Source of the DNA: Thalassobaculum litoreum DSM 18839
Lineage (GTDB): Bacteria; Pseudomonadota; Alphaproteobacteria; Thalassobaculales; Thalassobaculaceae
NCBI RefSeq assembly: GCF_900102465.1
Contig: NZ_FNBW01000001.1
Span: forward strand, 496,557-560,556
Length of the DNA stretch: 64,000 nt
Reading direction: 5' to 3'
The notes under the pieces were generated by a model that ran no database searches, had not been told where the DNA came from, and worked only from the letters and a program-made list of their open reading frames with translations. The position numbers were made by a program, and so were the translations under genes. Below are positions 16,878 through 26,796 of this stretch, in pieces; the first letter of the stretch is position 1; every line of letters starts with the position of its first letter.

Positions 16878-18083
16878 TCAGCTCTCGCCGAGCCAGTCGG
16901 CGCGGATGTCGGTCTCGTGGGCGCCCAGATCCGGCGGGGCGCGGCGCGGCGCATTGGCCCGGCCGTCGATCTGCACGCCGGTGCCGACCTGGGGCGACGG
17001 GCTCTTGCCCTCCCGCGCGATCGTATAGAGGAAGCCGCGCTCGTACAGGTGGCGATCGGCGCAGACCTCGTCCACCCGCTGGATCGGACCGGCGGGCACC
17101 TTGTTGGCGTCGAACAGGTCCAGCCACGCGGCGCGAGGCCGGGTCTTCAGGATCGCCTGGATCTCGGCGACCAGTTCGGCGCGCACCTCGCGGCGACCGG
17201 CATTGGTAGCGGTGGCCGGATCCTCGCCGCGCTTGGGATTGCCCACCGCCTGCCAGAAGCGCTGCCAGATCGCGTCGTTGCCGAGACCCAGGGTCATCGG
17301 GTCGTCGGCGGTGTCGAAGACCTGGTAGATGGCGATCACGCTGTCGCGCGCGCCGGAGCGGGCCGGCACCTCGCCGGAGCCCAGATAGCTGGCGATGCGC
17401 GGCACCATGAAACGGGTCATGCTCTCGACCATGGAGACGTCGACCACGGCCCCCTGCCCGGTGCGGCCCTTGCGCACCAGGGCGGCGGCGACGGCGAGCG
17501 CCAGATCGTGACCGGCCAGCAGGTCGGCGGCGGGGGTGCCGACCTTCTGCGGCGGGCTGTCCGGCTCGCCGGTCAGGTCCATCACGCCGGAATAGCCCTC
17601 GGCGATCAGGTCATAGCAGGGTTTATCCTTGCGTTCCCCGGTCAGCCCGAAACCGGTGACCGAGGCGACGATCAGGCCGGGATTGAGTGCCTGCAGCGTG
17701 GCGGCATCCGTCTTCAGCTTCTCCTGCACCCGGGGTACCTGGTTCAGCACCACCACATCGGCGGCGGAGACCAGCTTCTCGAACAGGGTGCGGCCCGGAT
17801 CGGCCGTGTAGTCGACGGCTACACTGCGCTTGTTTCGGTTAACCGACATGAACCAGAGGGAGTCGCCGTCCAGGAACGGCGGGCCCCAGGCGCGGGCGTC
17901 GTCGCCGCTGCCGGGCCGCTCGATCTTCACAACATCGGCGCCGTAGTCCGCCAGCAGCAGCGTGGCGTATGGCCCGGCGATGGACGTGGTCAGGTCGAGC
18001 ACCCGCACGCCCTCGAGCAAGTCGAACGGCGCGCCTTTCGGCGCCTGGGGCAGATCGTCCAGGGGCAGTTTCGGATCGGTCAT
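16878..18083 (-). CDS. CaiB/BaiF family CoA-transferase (second), first gene of the operon
   Basis: The 401-residue protein contains FDLLEGVRVLDLTTSIAGPYATLLLADYGADVVKIERPG and later ADLLAGHDLALAVAAALVRKGRTGQGAVVDVSM, hallmarks of class III CoA-transferases. Its start at 18083 follows a strong GGAGGA. It is the first gene behind the sigma-54 promoter at 18109-18125. Having two family members in one operon suggests one might start the pathway by activating a carboxylate and the other might transfer CoA among intermediates or racemise. Confidence 0.9.
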   Translation of the reverse strand: MTDPKLPLDDLPQAPKGAPFDLLEGVRVLDLTTSIAGPYATLLLADYGADVVKIERPGSGDDARAWGPPFLDGDSLWFMSVNRNKRSVAVDYTADPGRTLFEKLVSAADVVVLNQVPRVQEKLKTDAATLQALNPGLIVASVTGFGLTGERKDKPCYDLIAEGYSGVMDLTGEPDSPPQKVGTPAADLLAGHDLALAVAAALVRKGRTGQGAVVDVSMVESMTRFMVPRIASYLGSGEVPARSGARDSVIAIYQVFDTADDPMTLGLGNDAIWQRFWQAVGNPKRGEDPATATNAGRREVRAELVAEIQAILKTRPRAAWLDLFDANKVPAGPIQRVDEVCADRHLYERGFLYTIAREGKSPSPQVGTGVQIDGRANAPRRAPPDLGAHETDIRADWLGES

Positions 18084-18108
18084 GAGCGTTTCCTCCACCC
18101 CTCCAGAG

Positions 18109-18125
18109 GGCAATGGCCGTGCCAC
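18109..18125 (-). promoter_or_regulatory. Sigma-54 (-24/-12) promoter of the acyl-CoA operon
   Basis: Read on the minus strand the site is TGGCACGGCCATTGCC. The invariant GG (18123-18122) and GC (18111-18110) are exactly 10 bases apart, and the -24 TGGCACG and -12 TTGC match the RpoN consensus fully. Transcription would begin near 18098, about 15 bases before the CoA-transferase start. It lies between that gene and a sigma-54-dependent activator. Confidence 0.85.
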
Positions 18126-18160
18126 AGTGAAAAACGGCAGACATCCGCCAATTCGTGTAA

Positions 18161-18201
18161 AGAACTGTTCTCGACGCGGACAATGCGATTTTCTACTGTT
18201 C
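18161..18201. promoter_or_regulatory. Candidate upstream activator site for the sigma-54 regulator
   Basis: AGAAC-T-GTTCT (18161-18171) is a perfect inverted repeat, and ACTGTTC occurs again at 18195-18201, 31 bp away (about three helix turns). It sits about 60-105 bp upstream of the predicted transcription start, where NtrC-type activators often bind. Weak as sequence evidence; supported mainly by position. Confidence 0.4.
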
Positions 18202-18206
18202 GCATC

Positions 18207-19799
<1,593 letters not shown>

Positions 19800-19821
19800 C
19801 CGGCGAAACGCGCGTGCGCGG

Positions 19822-20490
19822 TCAGCCGTGCAGCGCGAACAGCATGCTGTACAGCCCGCTCTCCACCTTCCGGGCGCCACGGTCGGCCAGGCCCTCGACG
19901 ATCCCCGCCTCCACCAGCGCCGCCTCGACGAAGGCGCGCTCCGTCCCTTCGACGACGGCGGTGAACGGCGCCTCGCCGTCCCTGCCGGCGCGAATCGCCT
20001 GCTCGGCGGTCTTGGCCAGCGAGCGGCCCATGTCCGCCTGCCAGTGCTGCACCCGGGTGATGCCCTCGCGGTTGCGCAGATCGTGCAGCGCGGTGCCGGC
20101 GAGCCAGCGGGCGATCTCCTCGGCATCCCCAGTGCCCGGGTCGTAGCGCACCGTTGCGATGACAGAGCCCAGGGCCTCGCCGCTGGAGAACCGCACCCGG
20201 CTGGTGGCGCGCACGAAATTGCGGAAATGCCCCATCATCCGGCTGGTCCACTCGGTCGGATGGTCGAGCGCGTGGCGATAGGCCGGGTCGTCGAAACAGG
20301 CCATGCTGTCGACATCGTAGACCGCGAGATACTTGTGCTTGCCGCGCCCGATCTTGCGGTAGCGTCGGCCGTTGCGCCAGCCGGGCATCCCGACCCGCTC
20401 AGGAATGTGCTCGCGGTGGTACCATTCGCTGAATTCGGCGTCGCCTTCGGGCGCGGTGTCGCCCCAGACCGCCATGGCCGCGTCGGTCAT
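19822..20490 (-). CDS. DUF4286-like ferredoxin-fold protein
   Basis: A 222-residue protein with EFSEWYHREHIPERVGMPGW, then RRYRKIGRGKHKYLAVYDVD. This is the pattern of small dimeric alpha-beta barrel domains in which a WYxxEHxPER motif opens the domain (DUF4286/EthD-like). Two copies of the fold are likely across the length. No catalytic function is known to me for this group, and nothing in the neighbourhood fixes one. Confidence 0.6.
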   Translation of the reverse strand: MTDAAMAVWGDTAPEGDAEFSEWYHREHIPERVGMPGWRNGRRYRKIGRGKHKYLAVYDVDSMACFDDPAYRHALDHPTEWTSRMMGHFRNFVRATSRVRFSSGEALGSVIATVRYDPGTGDAEEIARWLAGTALHDLRNREGITRVQHWQADMGRSLAKTAEQAIRAGRDGEAPFTAVVEGTERAFVEAALVEAGIVEGLADRGARKVESGLYSMLFALHG

Positions 20491-20532
20491 GTGCCTCTGT
20501 CCTCCCTGATATGCCGTTCTTTTTGATTGATG

Positions 20533-21252
20533 TCAGGCCGCGTCGATCTGCCGGGTGGGCCCCTCGGGATGCTCTGGCGAGGCAGCGGGGATGCGCGGAA
20601 CTTCGCGATCGTCCTTCGGCCGGCGGTCGGGTGGCGTGACGATGCCGCCGGAGACCACCATCTTGATCCCCTCCTCGACGGTCATGGACAGCACGTGACA
20701 GTCCTCGCGCGGCACGAACAGCAGGAAACCGGAGGTCGGGTTCGGCGTGGTCGGGAGGAACACGTTCATCACGTCGTCGGTGGTCAGGTTCTGCACCTCC
20801 CCGACCGTGTCGCCGGTCAGGAACCCGATCGCCCAGATGCCGCGGCGCGGATACTCGATCAGCACCACCTGCCGGAACGCCTTGGACTGCTGCGCCAGCA
20901 CGGTCTCCAGGATCTGCTTCAGCGCGCTGTGCACGTTGCGGATCACCGGCATGCGGGCCATCAGCCGCTCCGACAGGCTGACGAGCCAGCGGCCCACCAG
21001 TCCCGCGGTGAAGGCGCCGACGACGGTCAGCACGACGGCGGCGACGATCAGGCCGAGGCCCGGGATGCTGAAGGGAAGATAGGTCTCGGGGTTGTAGCGC
21101 GCCGGGATCAGCGGGGTGACCCGGTTATCGATGAAATCGATGATCAGCCAGGCGAGATACAGGGTTATGCCGATCGGCGCCGTGACCAGGACGCCGGCAA
21201 AGAAATAGGTCCGCAACCGGGAAAACAATGAGACCTTGGTGCTCGGCGCCAT
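20533..21252 (-). CDS. DUF502 membrane protein
   Basis: The 239-residue protein has two membrane segments (about 17-40 YFFAGVLVTAPIGITLYLAW and 63-86 PGLGLIVAAVVLTVVGAFTA) and the conserved downstream block RQVVLIEYPRRGIWAIGFLTG, and FVPREDCHVLSMTVEEGIKMVVSGG, typical of DUF502. The C-terminal 30 residues are proline- and charge-rich. The function of the family is unknown. It is divergent from the aminotransferase gene. Confidence 0.88.
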   Translation of the reverse strand: MAPSTKVSLFSRLRTYFFAGVLVTAPIGITLYLAWLIIDFIDNRVTPLIPARYNPETYLPFSIPGLGLIVAAVVLTVVGAFTAGLVGRWLVSLSERLMARMPVIRNVHSALKQILETVLAQQSKAFRQVVLIEYPRRGIWAIGFLTGDTVGEVQNLTTDDVMNVFLPTTPNPTSGFLLFVPREDCHVLSMTVEEGIKMVVSGGIVTPPDRRPKDDREVPRIPAASPEHPEGPTRQIDAA

Positions 21253-21533
21253 CTGTGGCGGCCTCCTCTGCGCGAATAAGCCGACAGGCGATCACGATAA
21301 TCTAGGGAGCCTCGCCCCCCGCCGCCAGGGTACGCGGCAAGTTGCGTGTGCGGTGCAATATCGACGTCCACCATAACGTCAAGCCACCGCGCGGCACAAT
21401 CGCCGCTCCCGTGCCCCGCTGTTCTTGCCGTCGCCAAGTAGCGACAGGGTCCGGCCAAAATAAGGCACGGTTTCATTGTCCCGGGGACAAAGTGACCTTG
21501 GCGGACACCGGCGCTGTGCGGCAAACTCCCGCC

Positions 21534-22706
21534 ATGACGACCGCTCCTTCCGCCTTCGGCACCGATCTCCGCCCGCTCTTCTGTCTGGAAGAGGCGTCCC
21601 TCCACCTCAACCACGGGTCCTACGGGGCGACGCCGCGTCTGGTGCTGGAGGCCCAGCGCGACTGGCGCGACCGGATGGAGGCCGAGCCCAGCCGGTTCAT
21701 GGAGTTCGAGTTCCGCCCGGCCCTGCGCGCCGCCGCCGCCCGGCTGGCGCCCTATGTGGGGGCAAGGGCCGACGACCTCGCCATGGTGGAGAACCCGACC
21801 CAGGCCGTGAACGCGATCCTGCGGTCCCTCGACCTGAAGCCGGGCGACCGGATCCTGATCAACGACCAGACCTACGGGGCGGTCCGCAATACCGTGCGCT
21901 TCGTGTGCACCATGACCGGTGCGGAGATTGCCGAGTGGACCCTGCCCTTCCCGGCGGAATCGCCGCAGCAGGCGCTCTCCGCCTTCGAAACAGCACTGGC
22001 GCAGAGCAAGCCCAGGCTCGCGATTATCGACCACGTCACCTCGCCGACCGCCCTCGCCCTGCCGGTCGAGGCGATGACGGCCGCCGCCAGGGATGCGGGC
22101 GCGCTGGTGCTGGTGGACGGCGCCCATGCGCCGGGAATGATGGGACTCGACATCGAGGCGCTCGGCGCCGACTGGTACACGGGCACCTGCCATAAGTGGC
22201 TTTTCGCGGCCAAGGGTTGCGCCTTCCTTTGGGCCGGGCCGCGGGTCATCGATCGTCTGCACCCGGCGGTGATCAGCCACGGCTATCTGAACGGCTTCCA
22301 CGAGGAGTTCGACTGGGTCGGCACCCGCGACGGCTCGGCTCAGCAGTCGCTGCCGGCGGCACTGGATTTCGTCGATCGGTTCGGGGTGGAGGCGATCCGG
22401 ACCCATAACCACGCGCTGGCCATGGCGGCGGGACGCCGGCTGTCGGCCGCCTGGGGCACCGAGATGGGCCAGCCGGAGAGCATGGTGGGATCGATGGTGA
22501 TGGTCCGCCTGCCGGACGGCTACGGCACCGGATTCGAGACCGCCCGCGACCTGCGCCTGCGTCTGCTACGCGAGGACCGGATCCAGACCCGGGTAAATCC
22601 GCTGGCCGGCGGCCTGTATGTCCGGGTGTCGAGCCAGATCTACAACCACATCGGCGAAATCGACGCCCTGGCCGACGCGGTGCTCGCCAAACGGCCGAAT
22701 GCCTGA
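21534..22706 (+). CDS. Class V aminotransferase family protein (isopenicillin N epimerase-like)
   Basis: A 390-residue PLP enzyme. The visible blocks are LNHGSYGATPRLVLEAQ (substrate-binding start), MVENPTQAVNAIL (PLP phosphate region), LVDGAHAPGMM (PLP-ring Asp), and GTCHKWLFAAKGCAFLW with the Schiff-base Lys. This resembles isopenicillin N epimerase/cysteine desulfurase-like members of the class V family. The start ATG 21534 suits the family; a start at 21342 would add 64 residues with no family match. No substrate can be named. Confidence 0.85.
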   Translation: MTTAPSAFGTDLRPLFCLEEASLHLNHGSYGATPRLVLEAQRDWRDRMEAEPSRFMEFEFRPALRAAAARLAPYVGARADDLAMVENPTQAVNAILRSLDLKPGDRILINDQTYGAVRNTVRFVCTMTGAEIAEWTLPFPAESPQQALSAFETALAQSKPRLAIIDHVTSPTALALPVEAMTAAARDAGALVLVDGAHAPGMMGLDIEALGADWYTGTCHKWLFAAKGCAFLWAGPRVIDRLHPAVISHGYLNGFHEEFDWVGTRDGSAQQSLPAALDFVDRFGVEAIRTHNHALAMAAGRRLSAAWGTEMGQPESMVGSMVMVRLPDGYGTGFETARDLRLRLLREDRIQTRVNPLAGGLYVRVSSQIYNHIGEIDALADAVLAKRPNA

Positions 22707-22729
22707 CCGTCCGTCGCCGGGCTGGGCGA

Positions 22730-22960
22730 TCAGTTCAGCTTGTGGCGAAATTTGCGCTCGAGCTCGCGCAGGATCTCGACGCGGCGCTTGCCGCCGTTCT
22801 CAAGTGCCAGCTTGAACAGGCGCGAGGCCTCGTTCTCCGGCTCCGGCGGCTTCTGGCCGATCTGAACGAGAGCGGCCCTCTGGGCGCGCGCCAGCACGTC
22901 CGGATCGATCTTCTGCCGGACCGCACGCAGGATCTTGAGGGCCTTGTCGCGTTCGCTCAT
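22730..22960 (-). CDS. Small conserved hypothetical protein
   Basis: The 76-residue product starts MSERDKALKILRAVRQKIDPDVLARA and is rich in charged, helix-forming residues. I recognise no domain. Coding is supported by high-GC codon bias and a helical pattern. The ATG at 22960 has no clear ribosome-binding site, so the start is uncertain (an alternative is 23008). Confidence 0.6.
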   Translation of the reverse strand: MSERDKALKILRAVRQKIDPDVLARAQRAALVQIGQKPPEPENEASRLFKLALENGGKRRVEILRELERKFRHKLN

Positions 22961-23083
22961 TGCAGGAGTATGGCCGAATCGGCGGCGGGCGACAATGGAC
23001 AGCGGCACCGGGGACCGCGGCCCGGGCGTGTGCGGTACGGGGCCTGGGTAGTGCAGGTCGGGTGTCGGACTGCGCGAACGGCT

Positions 23084-23395
23084 TCAGAAGAATTTCGTGA
23101 GGAACGCCGCGGCCAGCGCGTTGTCGACGATCTTGGTGACGACCGCCTCGGCCCGCCCCTTGATCTGCTTGTCCTTGTACATCGCGTCGATCTCGAACCG
23201 GAACCGCTGGCCGGAAACCACGATGTCCTTGTCGTAGGGGTCCAGGATAAACCCCTTGTCATTAATATCGCGAATATTAAAGACAAATTTGTCTATTTTT
23301 ACGACACCCTTGGATTCGGCCTTTTTGGGGGTGTTCATCACCTTCGGCCGGATGGGCTTCTTCTTGTCTTTGCTGACCTTCAAAAAGTCGAACAT
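23084..23395 (-). CDS. Small PilZ-like protein
   Basis: A 103-residue protein. After a basic N-terminus (FLKVSKDKKKPIRPK), the beta-rich core runs FVFNIRDINDKGFILD then VVSGQRFRFEIDAMYKDKQIKGRAEAVV. The order matches a PilZ fold (D/NxSxxGxxL-like turn and late strand block), but the RxxxR c-di-GMP-binding motif is missing in part. I treat the assignment as tentative. Confidence 0.5.
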   Translation of the reverse strand: MFDFLKVSKDKKKPIRPKVMNTPKKAESKGVVKIDKFVFNIRDINDKGFILDPYDKDIVVSGQRFRFEIDAMYKDKQIKGRAEAVVTKIVDNALAAAFLTKFF

Positions 23396-23624
23396 CGTCG
23401 GACTCCCACGCCCAAACGCGATTCACGCATCTGCAATATACGATGCCCGCGAGGTCGTGAAAAGCGGATAGCCGTTCCGGGCTCGCCCATGGAAGTAAAA
23501 CCGGAAAAACCGTCTGGTAATTAGCGAGTACTCGCAAGCAGCTTGCCTGTGCCGAAGTCCTGCGGCTTCCCGCCGGGGACGCCGCAAGGCGCAGGGAGTG
23601 ATCGGGGATTAAAGTTCGGAGATC

Positions 23625-23672
23625 TGGTGAGCGCGACAGGGTTCGAACCTGTGACCGTCTGATTAAAAGTCA
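23625..23672. repeat. attL: 48-bp copy of the tRNA-Lys 3' half
   Basis: Positions 23625-23672 are identical to 39409-39456, the 3' half of the tRNA-Lys gene including CCA, T-loop and part of the anticodon stem. The match breaks off just outside on both sides, as expected of an att core formed by site-specific integration. The fragment is not a functional tRNA. Confidence 0.93.
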
Positions 23673-23837
23673 CCAGACATATCGCAACGCTACGCAACAA
23701 GTCAGAACGTCGTGGAACGCGGTTCCCCTTGAATTTCCTTGCTTTAAGACACAATGTTGGGCACTGTTAGCAACGCTGGGTAACGGTCCCTAACGGGGCA
23801 AATCTGTTACCCCAGGCGTTACCCTAGGGGGAAATCA
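23673..23837. promoter_or_regulatory. Integrase upstream region with candidate arm-type sites
   Basis: Within 55 bases are CTGGGTAACGG (23776-23786), CTAACGGGG (23790-23798), TGTTACCCCAG (23805-23815) and CGTTACCCTAG (23817-23827). TGTTACCCCAG recurs exactly at 39352-39362 near attR. Repeats of this type flanking att sites are typical of integrase arm sites, and they could also repress int. The integrase ribosome-binding site AGGGGGAAAT is right at the end. Confidence 0.5.
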
Positions 23838-25190
23838 ATGGCCGCCAAGCTCACCGTCGCATCCGTGAACAGTGCAACCGCCGGCACCGCTCGCCGTGAA
23901 ATCCGGGACGGTGGAGCCGATGGTCTGTTCCTCGTGATCCAGCCTTCCGGCGCGAAGTCTTGGGCATTGCGCTATCGCCACCGGGGGCAGCCGCGAAAGC
24001 TCACCCTGGGAACCGTACCGCCCGACGCGGCCGGCTCGACCGCAGACCCGACGCTAGGGGGTGTGCTCACCCTCACCGACGCGCGGGCGCTGGCCAAGAT
24101 CCAACAGGCTGCTATCGCACGGGGCGCTGACCCAGCCGGCGAGCGACGGGAGGCCAAGCGCGCCGCCAACGGCCGCGAGGCCGCCGACCGTGACAACTTC
24201 GTGTCGGTGGCGAAGCTGTTCATCGAACGGTATTCGAAGCCGCGCAACCGGACATGGATGCAGACTGCTCGCCTGATAGGGCTCATGCCGGATCCAAATG
24301 ACCCGGCCGCCCTTATCCTCGCCGCCGATGGCCCGGCTGTGACTTGGCAGCGGAAGCGAGTTCAGGACATTACGCCGCGTGATGTGGTTGATGTGCTCGA
24401 CAAAATTACCGCCCGAGCTCCGATCTTAGCGAACCGTACCTTGGCCGCGCTGAGAAAGCTGTTTCGGTGGGCCGCACATGACCGGCTCATCATCCCAGAT
24501 TCGCCCGCCAAGGGTATCGCACCGAATAAGGAGACATCCCGCGACCGAGTGTTGTCTGACGTCGAGTTGGCGGAAATTTGGAGTGCGGCCGGAGAGCTAG
24601 GACCGCCATTCGCAGGGCTGGTGAAAATGCTAGTGCTGACTGGGCAGCGGTTGAATGAGGTCGCCGGCATGACCTGGACTGAAATCGACATCGACAACAA
24701 GCTCTGGACGATCCCGCGCACTCGAGCGAAGTCCGACCGCGAACACATTGTGCCGCTATCCAATGCCGCGGTGGCGGTACTCGCCTCCCTGCCCCGGATC
24801 AAGAGCACTCGCCGGTTCGTCTTCACGACGACTGGCACAACGGCCGTGTCTGGACATTCTAGGGCGAAACACCGTTTGGATGCTCTGGTCGACAAGAGCA
24901 GAAGAGAAGCCGCTGCGACGAATGAAGCAGACGATATGCCGCCGTGGCGGTTCCATGACCTTCGTAGGACAATGGCGTCGAACATGGCCCGCCTTGGGAT
25001 CAGCCTACAGGTGGCCGAGAAGGTGTTGAACCATACCAGCGGAAGCCTCGGCGGCATCGTGGCAGTGTATAATCGCCACGCTTATATCGAGGAAATGCGC
25101 GCCGCTCTGGATACTTGGGGGAACTATGTGGAGACGATCACCAGCGCTGATCGCGGACACAATATTATCCCTTTGCGCAACACACCGTAA
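23838..25190 (+). CDS. P4-type tyrosine integrase
   Basis: A 450-residue tyrosine recombinase. The N-terminal DGGADGLFLVIQPSGAKSWALRYRHRGQPRKLTLG block is the P4-type (DUF4102) arm-binding domain. The catalytic set is visible: Arg in TGQRLNEV (near 271), H-D-L-R in WRFHDLRRT (near 373-376), His in LNHTSG (near 399) and Tyr in VYNRHAY (near 411). It integrates and excises the element at the tRNA-Lys site. It lies at the end away from the intact tRNA, 165 bases inside attL. Confidence 0.95.
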   Translation: MAAKLTVASVNSATAGTARREIRDGGADGLFLVIQPSGAKSWALRYRHRGQPRKLTLGTVPPDAAGSTADPTLGGVLTLTDARALAKIQQAAIARGADPAGERREAKRAANGREAADRDNFVSVAKLFIERYSKPRNRTWMQTARLIGLMPDPNDPAALILAADGPAVTWQRKRVQDITPRDVVDVLDKITARAPILANRTLAALRKLFRWAAHDRLIIPDSPAKGIAPNKETSRDRVLSDVELAEIWSAAGELGPPFAGLVKMLVLTGQRLNEVAGMTWTEIDIDNKLWTIPRTRAKSDREHIVPLSNAAVAVLASLPRIKSTRRFVFTTTGTTAVSGHSRAKHRLDALVDKSRREAAATNEADDMPPWRFHDLRRTMASNMARLGISLQVAEKVLNHTSGSLGGIVAVYNRHAYIEEMRAALDTWGNYVETITSADRGHNIIPLRNTP

Positions 25191-25405
25191 CCATATATAG
25201 TTGGGATGCGCTACAGATCTGGAGCACTGCCGGGCTCCAAGTCTCTAACTATCCCAAGGCGCCCCTTGTTTGGTCCAGCAGGGGGAAACACGTAGGGCGC
25301 GGACCCAAGGCATGATCGTGACGCTAACGGCGTTCCGGTCTGTCCTTGACCGGCAACGGTACCGACGACGGATCGCGAACGCCACACCAGTGGAGTTCGT
25401 ATCCT
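25191..25405. other. Gap after the integrase with small inverted repeats
   Basis: No gene is supported. It holds TTGGGAT (25201-25207) with ATCCCAA (25251-25257), and GGAGC/GCTCC inside. These may form an integrase terminator or an AlpA/repressor site. I see no strong promoter. Confidence 0.3.
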
Positions 25406-25612
25406 ATGGACCATTATTCTTCCGCAGACGATCAGTTCTTGCCCGCACGCAAGGTGTGGGAGCGCTATGGCGTCACATCGATGACGCTGCATCGCTGGCT
25501 TGCTGACACGGCGAAGGATTTCCCCGCACCACACTACATCGCCAAGCGCCGATATTGGCGCCTCGCCGATCTCATCGCCTGGGAACAGGCCCGTCCTCGG
25601 AAAGCGGCGTAA
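25406..25612 (+). CDS. AlpA-like DNA-binding protein (excisionase-type)
   Basis: The 68-residue product (from MDHYSSADDQFLPARKVWERY) has the winged-helix/MerR-like pattern FLPARKVWERYGVTSMTLHRWLADTAKDFPAPHYIAKRRYWRLADLIAWE, as in AlpA regulators and excisionases, where they activate int/excise genes or serve as the directionality factor. Start ATG 25406 has GGAG about 10 bases before it. In satellites alpA commonly follows int. Confidence 0.75.
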   Translation: MDHYSSADDQFLPARKVWERYGVTSMTLHRWLADTAKDFPAPHYIAKRRYWRLADLIAWEQARPRKAA

Positions 25613-25618
25613 ATACAG

Positions 25619-25834
25619 ATGGTGTGCGAAAAAGTGCGAAGCCCCGCCGTCCGAGTGGACCGCGGGGCCTCAGATTTTGTCCGGCTTGGGAGTCCAGACG
25701 ATCAAGAATTTAACTCTAATGCCTCAGAAGTACAAGCCGCGCTGAGCCTCGACGACTGGCGCAGCCGCGTCATCGCGGACGCCGAGGCCTTCATGGCGCG
25801 CAAAGGCCGCTCTCTTCCGAGGGGGCGCCGATGA
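25619..25834 (+). CDS. Small protein of unknown function
   Basis: A 71-residue reading frame whose stop overlaps the primase start (ATGA). Its N-terminal part overlaps a strong hairpin (25641-25668), so translation start is uncertain. The C-terminal half has SLDDWRSRVIADAEAFMARKGRS, helical and charged. The overlap with primase is the main evidence that it is coding. Confidence 0.5.
   Translation: MVCEKVRSPAVRVDRGASDFVRLGSPDDQEFNSNASEVQAALSLDDWRSRVIADAEAFMARKGRSLPRGRR
25641..25677 (+). terminator. Strong hairpin, possible attenuator or terminator after alpA
   Basis: GCCCCGC ... GCGGGGC (25641-25647 with 25662-25668), with an inner GTCC/GGAC pair and a GAGT loop, then ATTTT at 25673-25677. 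Such a hairpin can terminate alpA transcripts or be read through into the replication genes. It overlaps the small gene at 25619, so it may work as an attenuator. Confidence 0.5.
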
Positions 25835-26796
25835 CCAGCGCCCGCACTATCGCCCGCACGCTCTACAGTGGCGCGAAGCCTTCCGGTGGTGGATGGCTAA
25901 CCCGCTGCCCGGTGCCGACTCACGGCAACGGCAAAGGCGACCGCAACCCGTCGCTTTTGGTGACGGATGGCGAGACCCGCCCGCTTTACACATGCTTCGG
26001 TGGCTGCCCTAGCACCGCCGTAGCCGACGAGATCCGCCATCGCGGTTTGGTCGAGGTCGAGGAGCGGGAGACAGGTCGCACAGAATGTCAGGGCAGCCGC
26101 GACGATGAACAGGTTCGCACCGACAAAGCCCGGTCGATTTGGGGCGAGGCTGACTCGCCACCGTTCGCATATCTGACTACTCGCGGCATTAGCGTTGCGC
26201 CGCCGCCTTCGATCCGTTGGCACCGCTCGCTCGCCTATGACCGGACGACGTTCTATCCGGCGATGGTCGCTGCGGTGCAGGGGGATGATGGCCGACTGGT
26301 TGCAGTCCACCGGACCTTTTTGACGCCCGATGCCACCGGCAAGGCTCCGGTGGCCGCTCCGAAAAAGGCCCTTGGTTCGATCCGTGGTGGTGCCGTCAGG
26401 CTCGCCAAGGCCGGCGCCACGCTGCTGCTGGCCGAGGGCATAGAGGACGCGCTGTCGCTGGTGGAGATGACCGGGCATCCGACATGGGCGGTGCTGGGCA
26501 CATCCGGTTTCTACAACGTCATCCTTCCGGATGCGGTCGAGACCGTCATTCTCGCCCCCGATGGCGACCCGGCCGGGGAAAAAGTGGTGTCCCGTGCTGC
26601 GGAGCGGTTCGCAGCCGAGGGCCGTCAAGTGCTCCACCTTCGCCCGCCCGCCGACATGGATTGGAATGATTGCCTTGTTGCCTGGCATGAGCGTGCGGCA
26701 ATCGGTGAGCACGACGGCGGAATACCGCCAGACACAGCGGAGCGGCAGGCCTTCCTAGACGTTCTCGGATGGGAGGTGCGCCATGTCGGCAATTGA
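25831..26796 (+). CDS. Toprim-type primase (zinc-binding domain plus toprim)
   Basis: A 321-residue protein. CPVPTH near residue 26 and YTCFGGC near 54-60 form a zinc-ribbon of the primase type. The toprim domain has LLLAEGIEDALS (acidic residue) and VILAPDGDPAGE (DxD), the metal-binding signature. It is a phage/plasmid-type DNA primase for self-contained replication. It overlaps both neighbours by ATGA, so the unit is co-transcribed. There is no helicase domain in this gene; that role falls to the next one. Confidence 0.87.
   Translation: MTSARTIARTLYSGAKPSGGGWLTRCPVPTHGNGKGDRNPSLLVTDGETRPLYTCFGGCPSTAVADEIRHRGLVEVEERETGRTECQGSRDDEQVRTDKARSIWGEADSPPFAYLTTRGISVAPPPSIRWHRSLAYDRTTFYPAMVAAVQGDDGRLVAVHRTFLTPDATGKAPVAAPKKALGSIRGGAVRLAKAGATLLLAEGIEDALSLVEMTGHPTWAVLGTSGFYNVILPDAVETVILAPDGDPAGEKVVSRAAERFAAEGRQVLHLRPPADMDWNDCLVAWHERAAIGEHDGGIPPDTAERQAFLDVLGWEVRHVGN

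Noticed and set aside
16854-18206. Long frame on the plus strand that would extend the sigma-54 regulator upstream by 451 residues
   Set aside because: It runs antisense through the CoA-transferase gene, whose own motifs are clear. High-GC codons create long open frames in opposite strands. The regulator's family N-terminus starts only near 18207.
23625-23672. Second tRNA-Lys gene
   Set aside because: Only the 3' half is present; the acceptor 5' strand and the D-arm are missing. It is the att duplicate.
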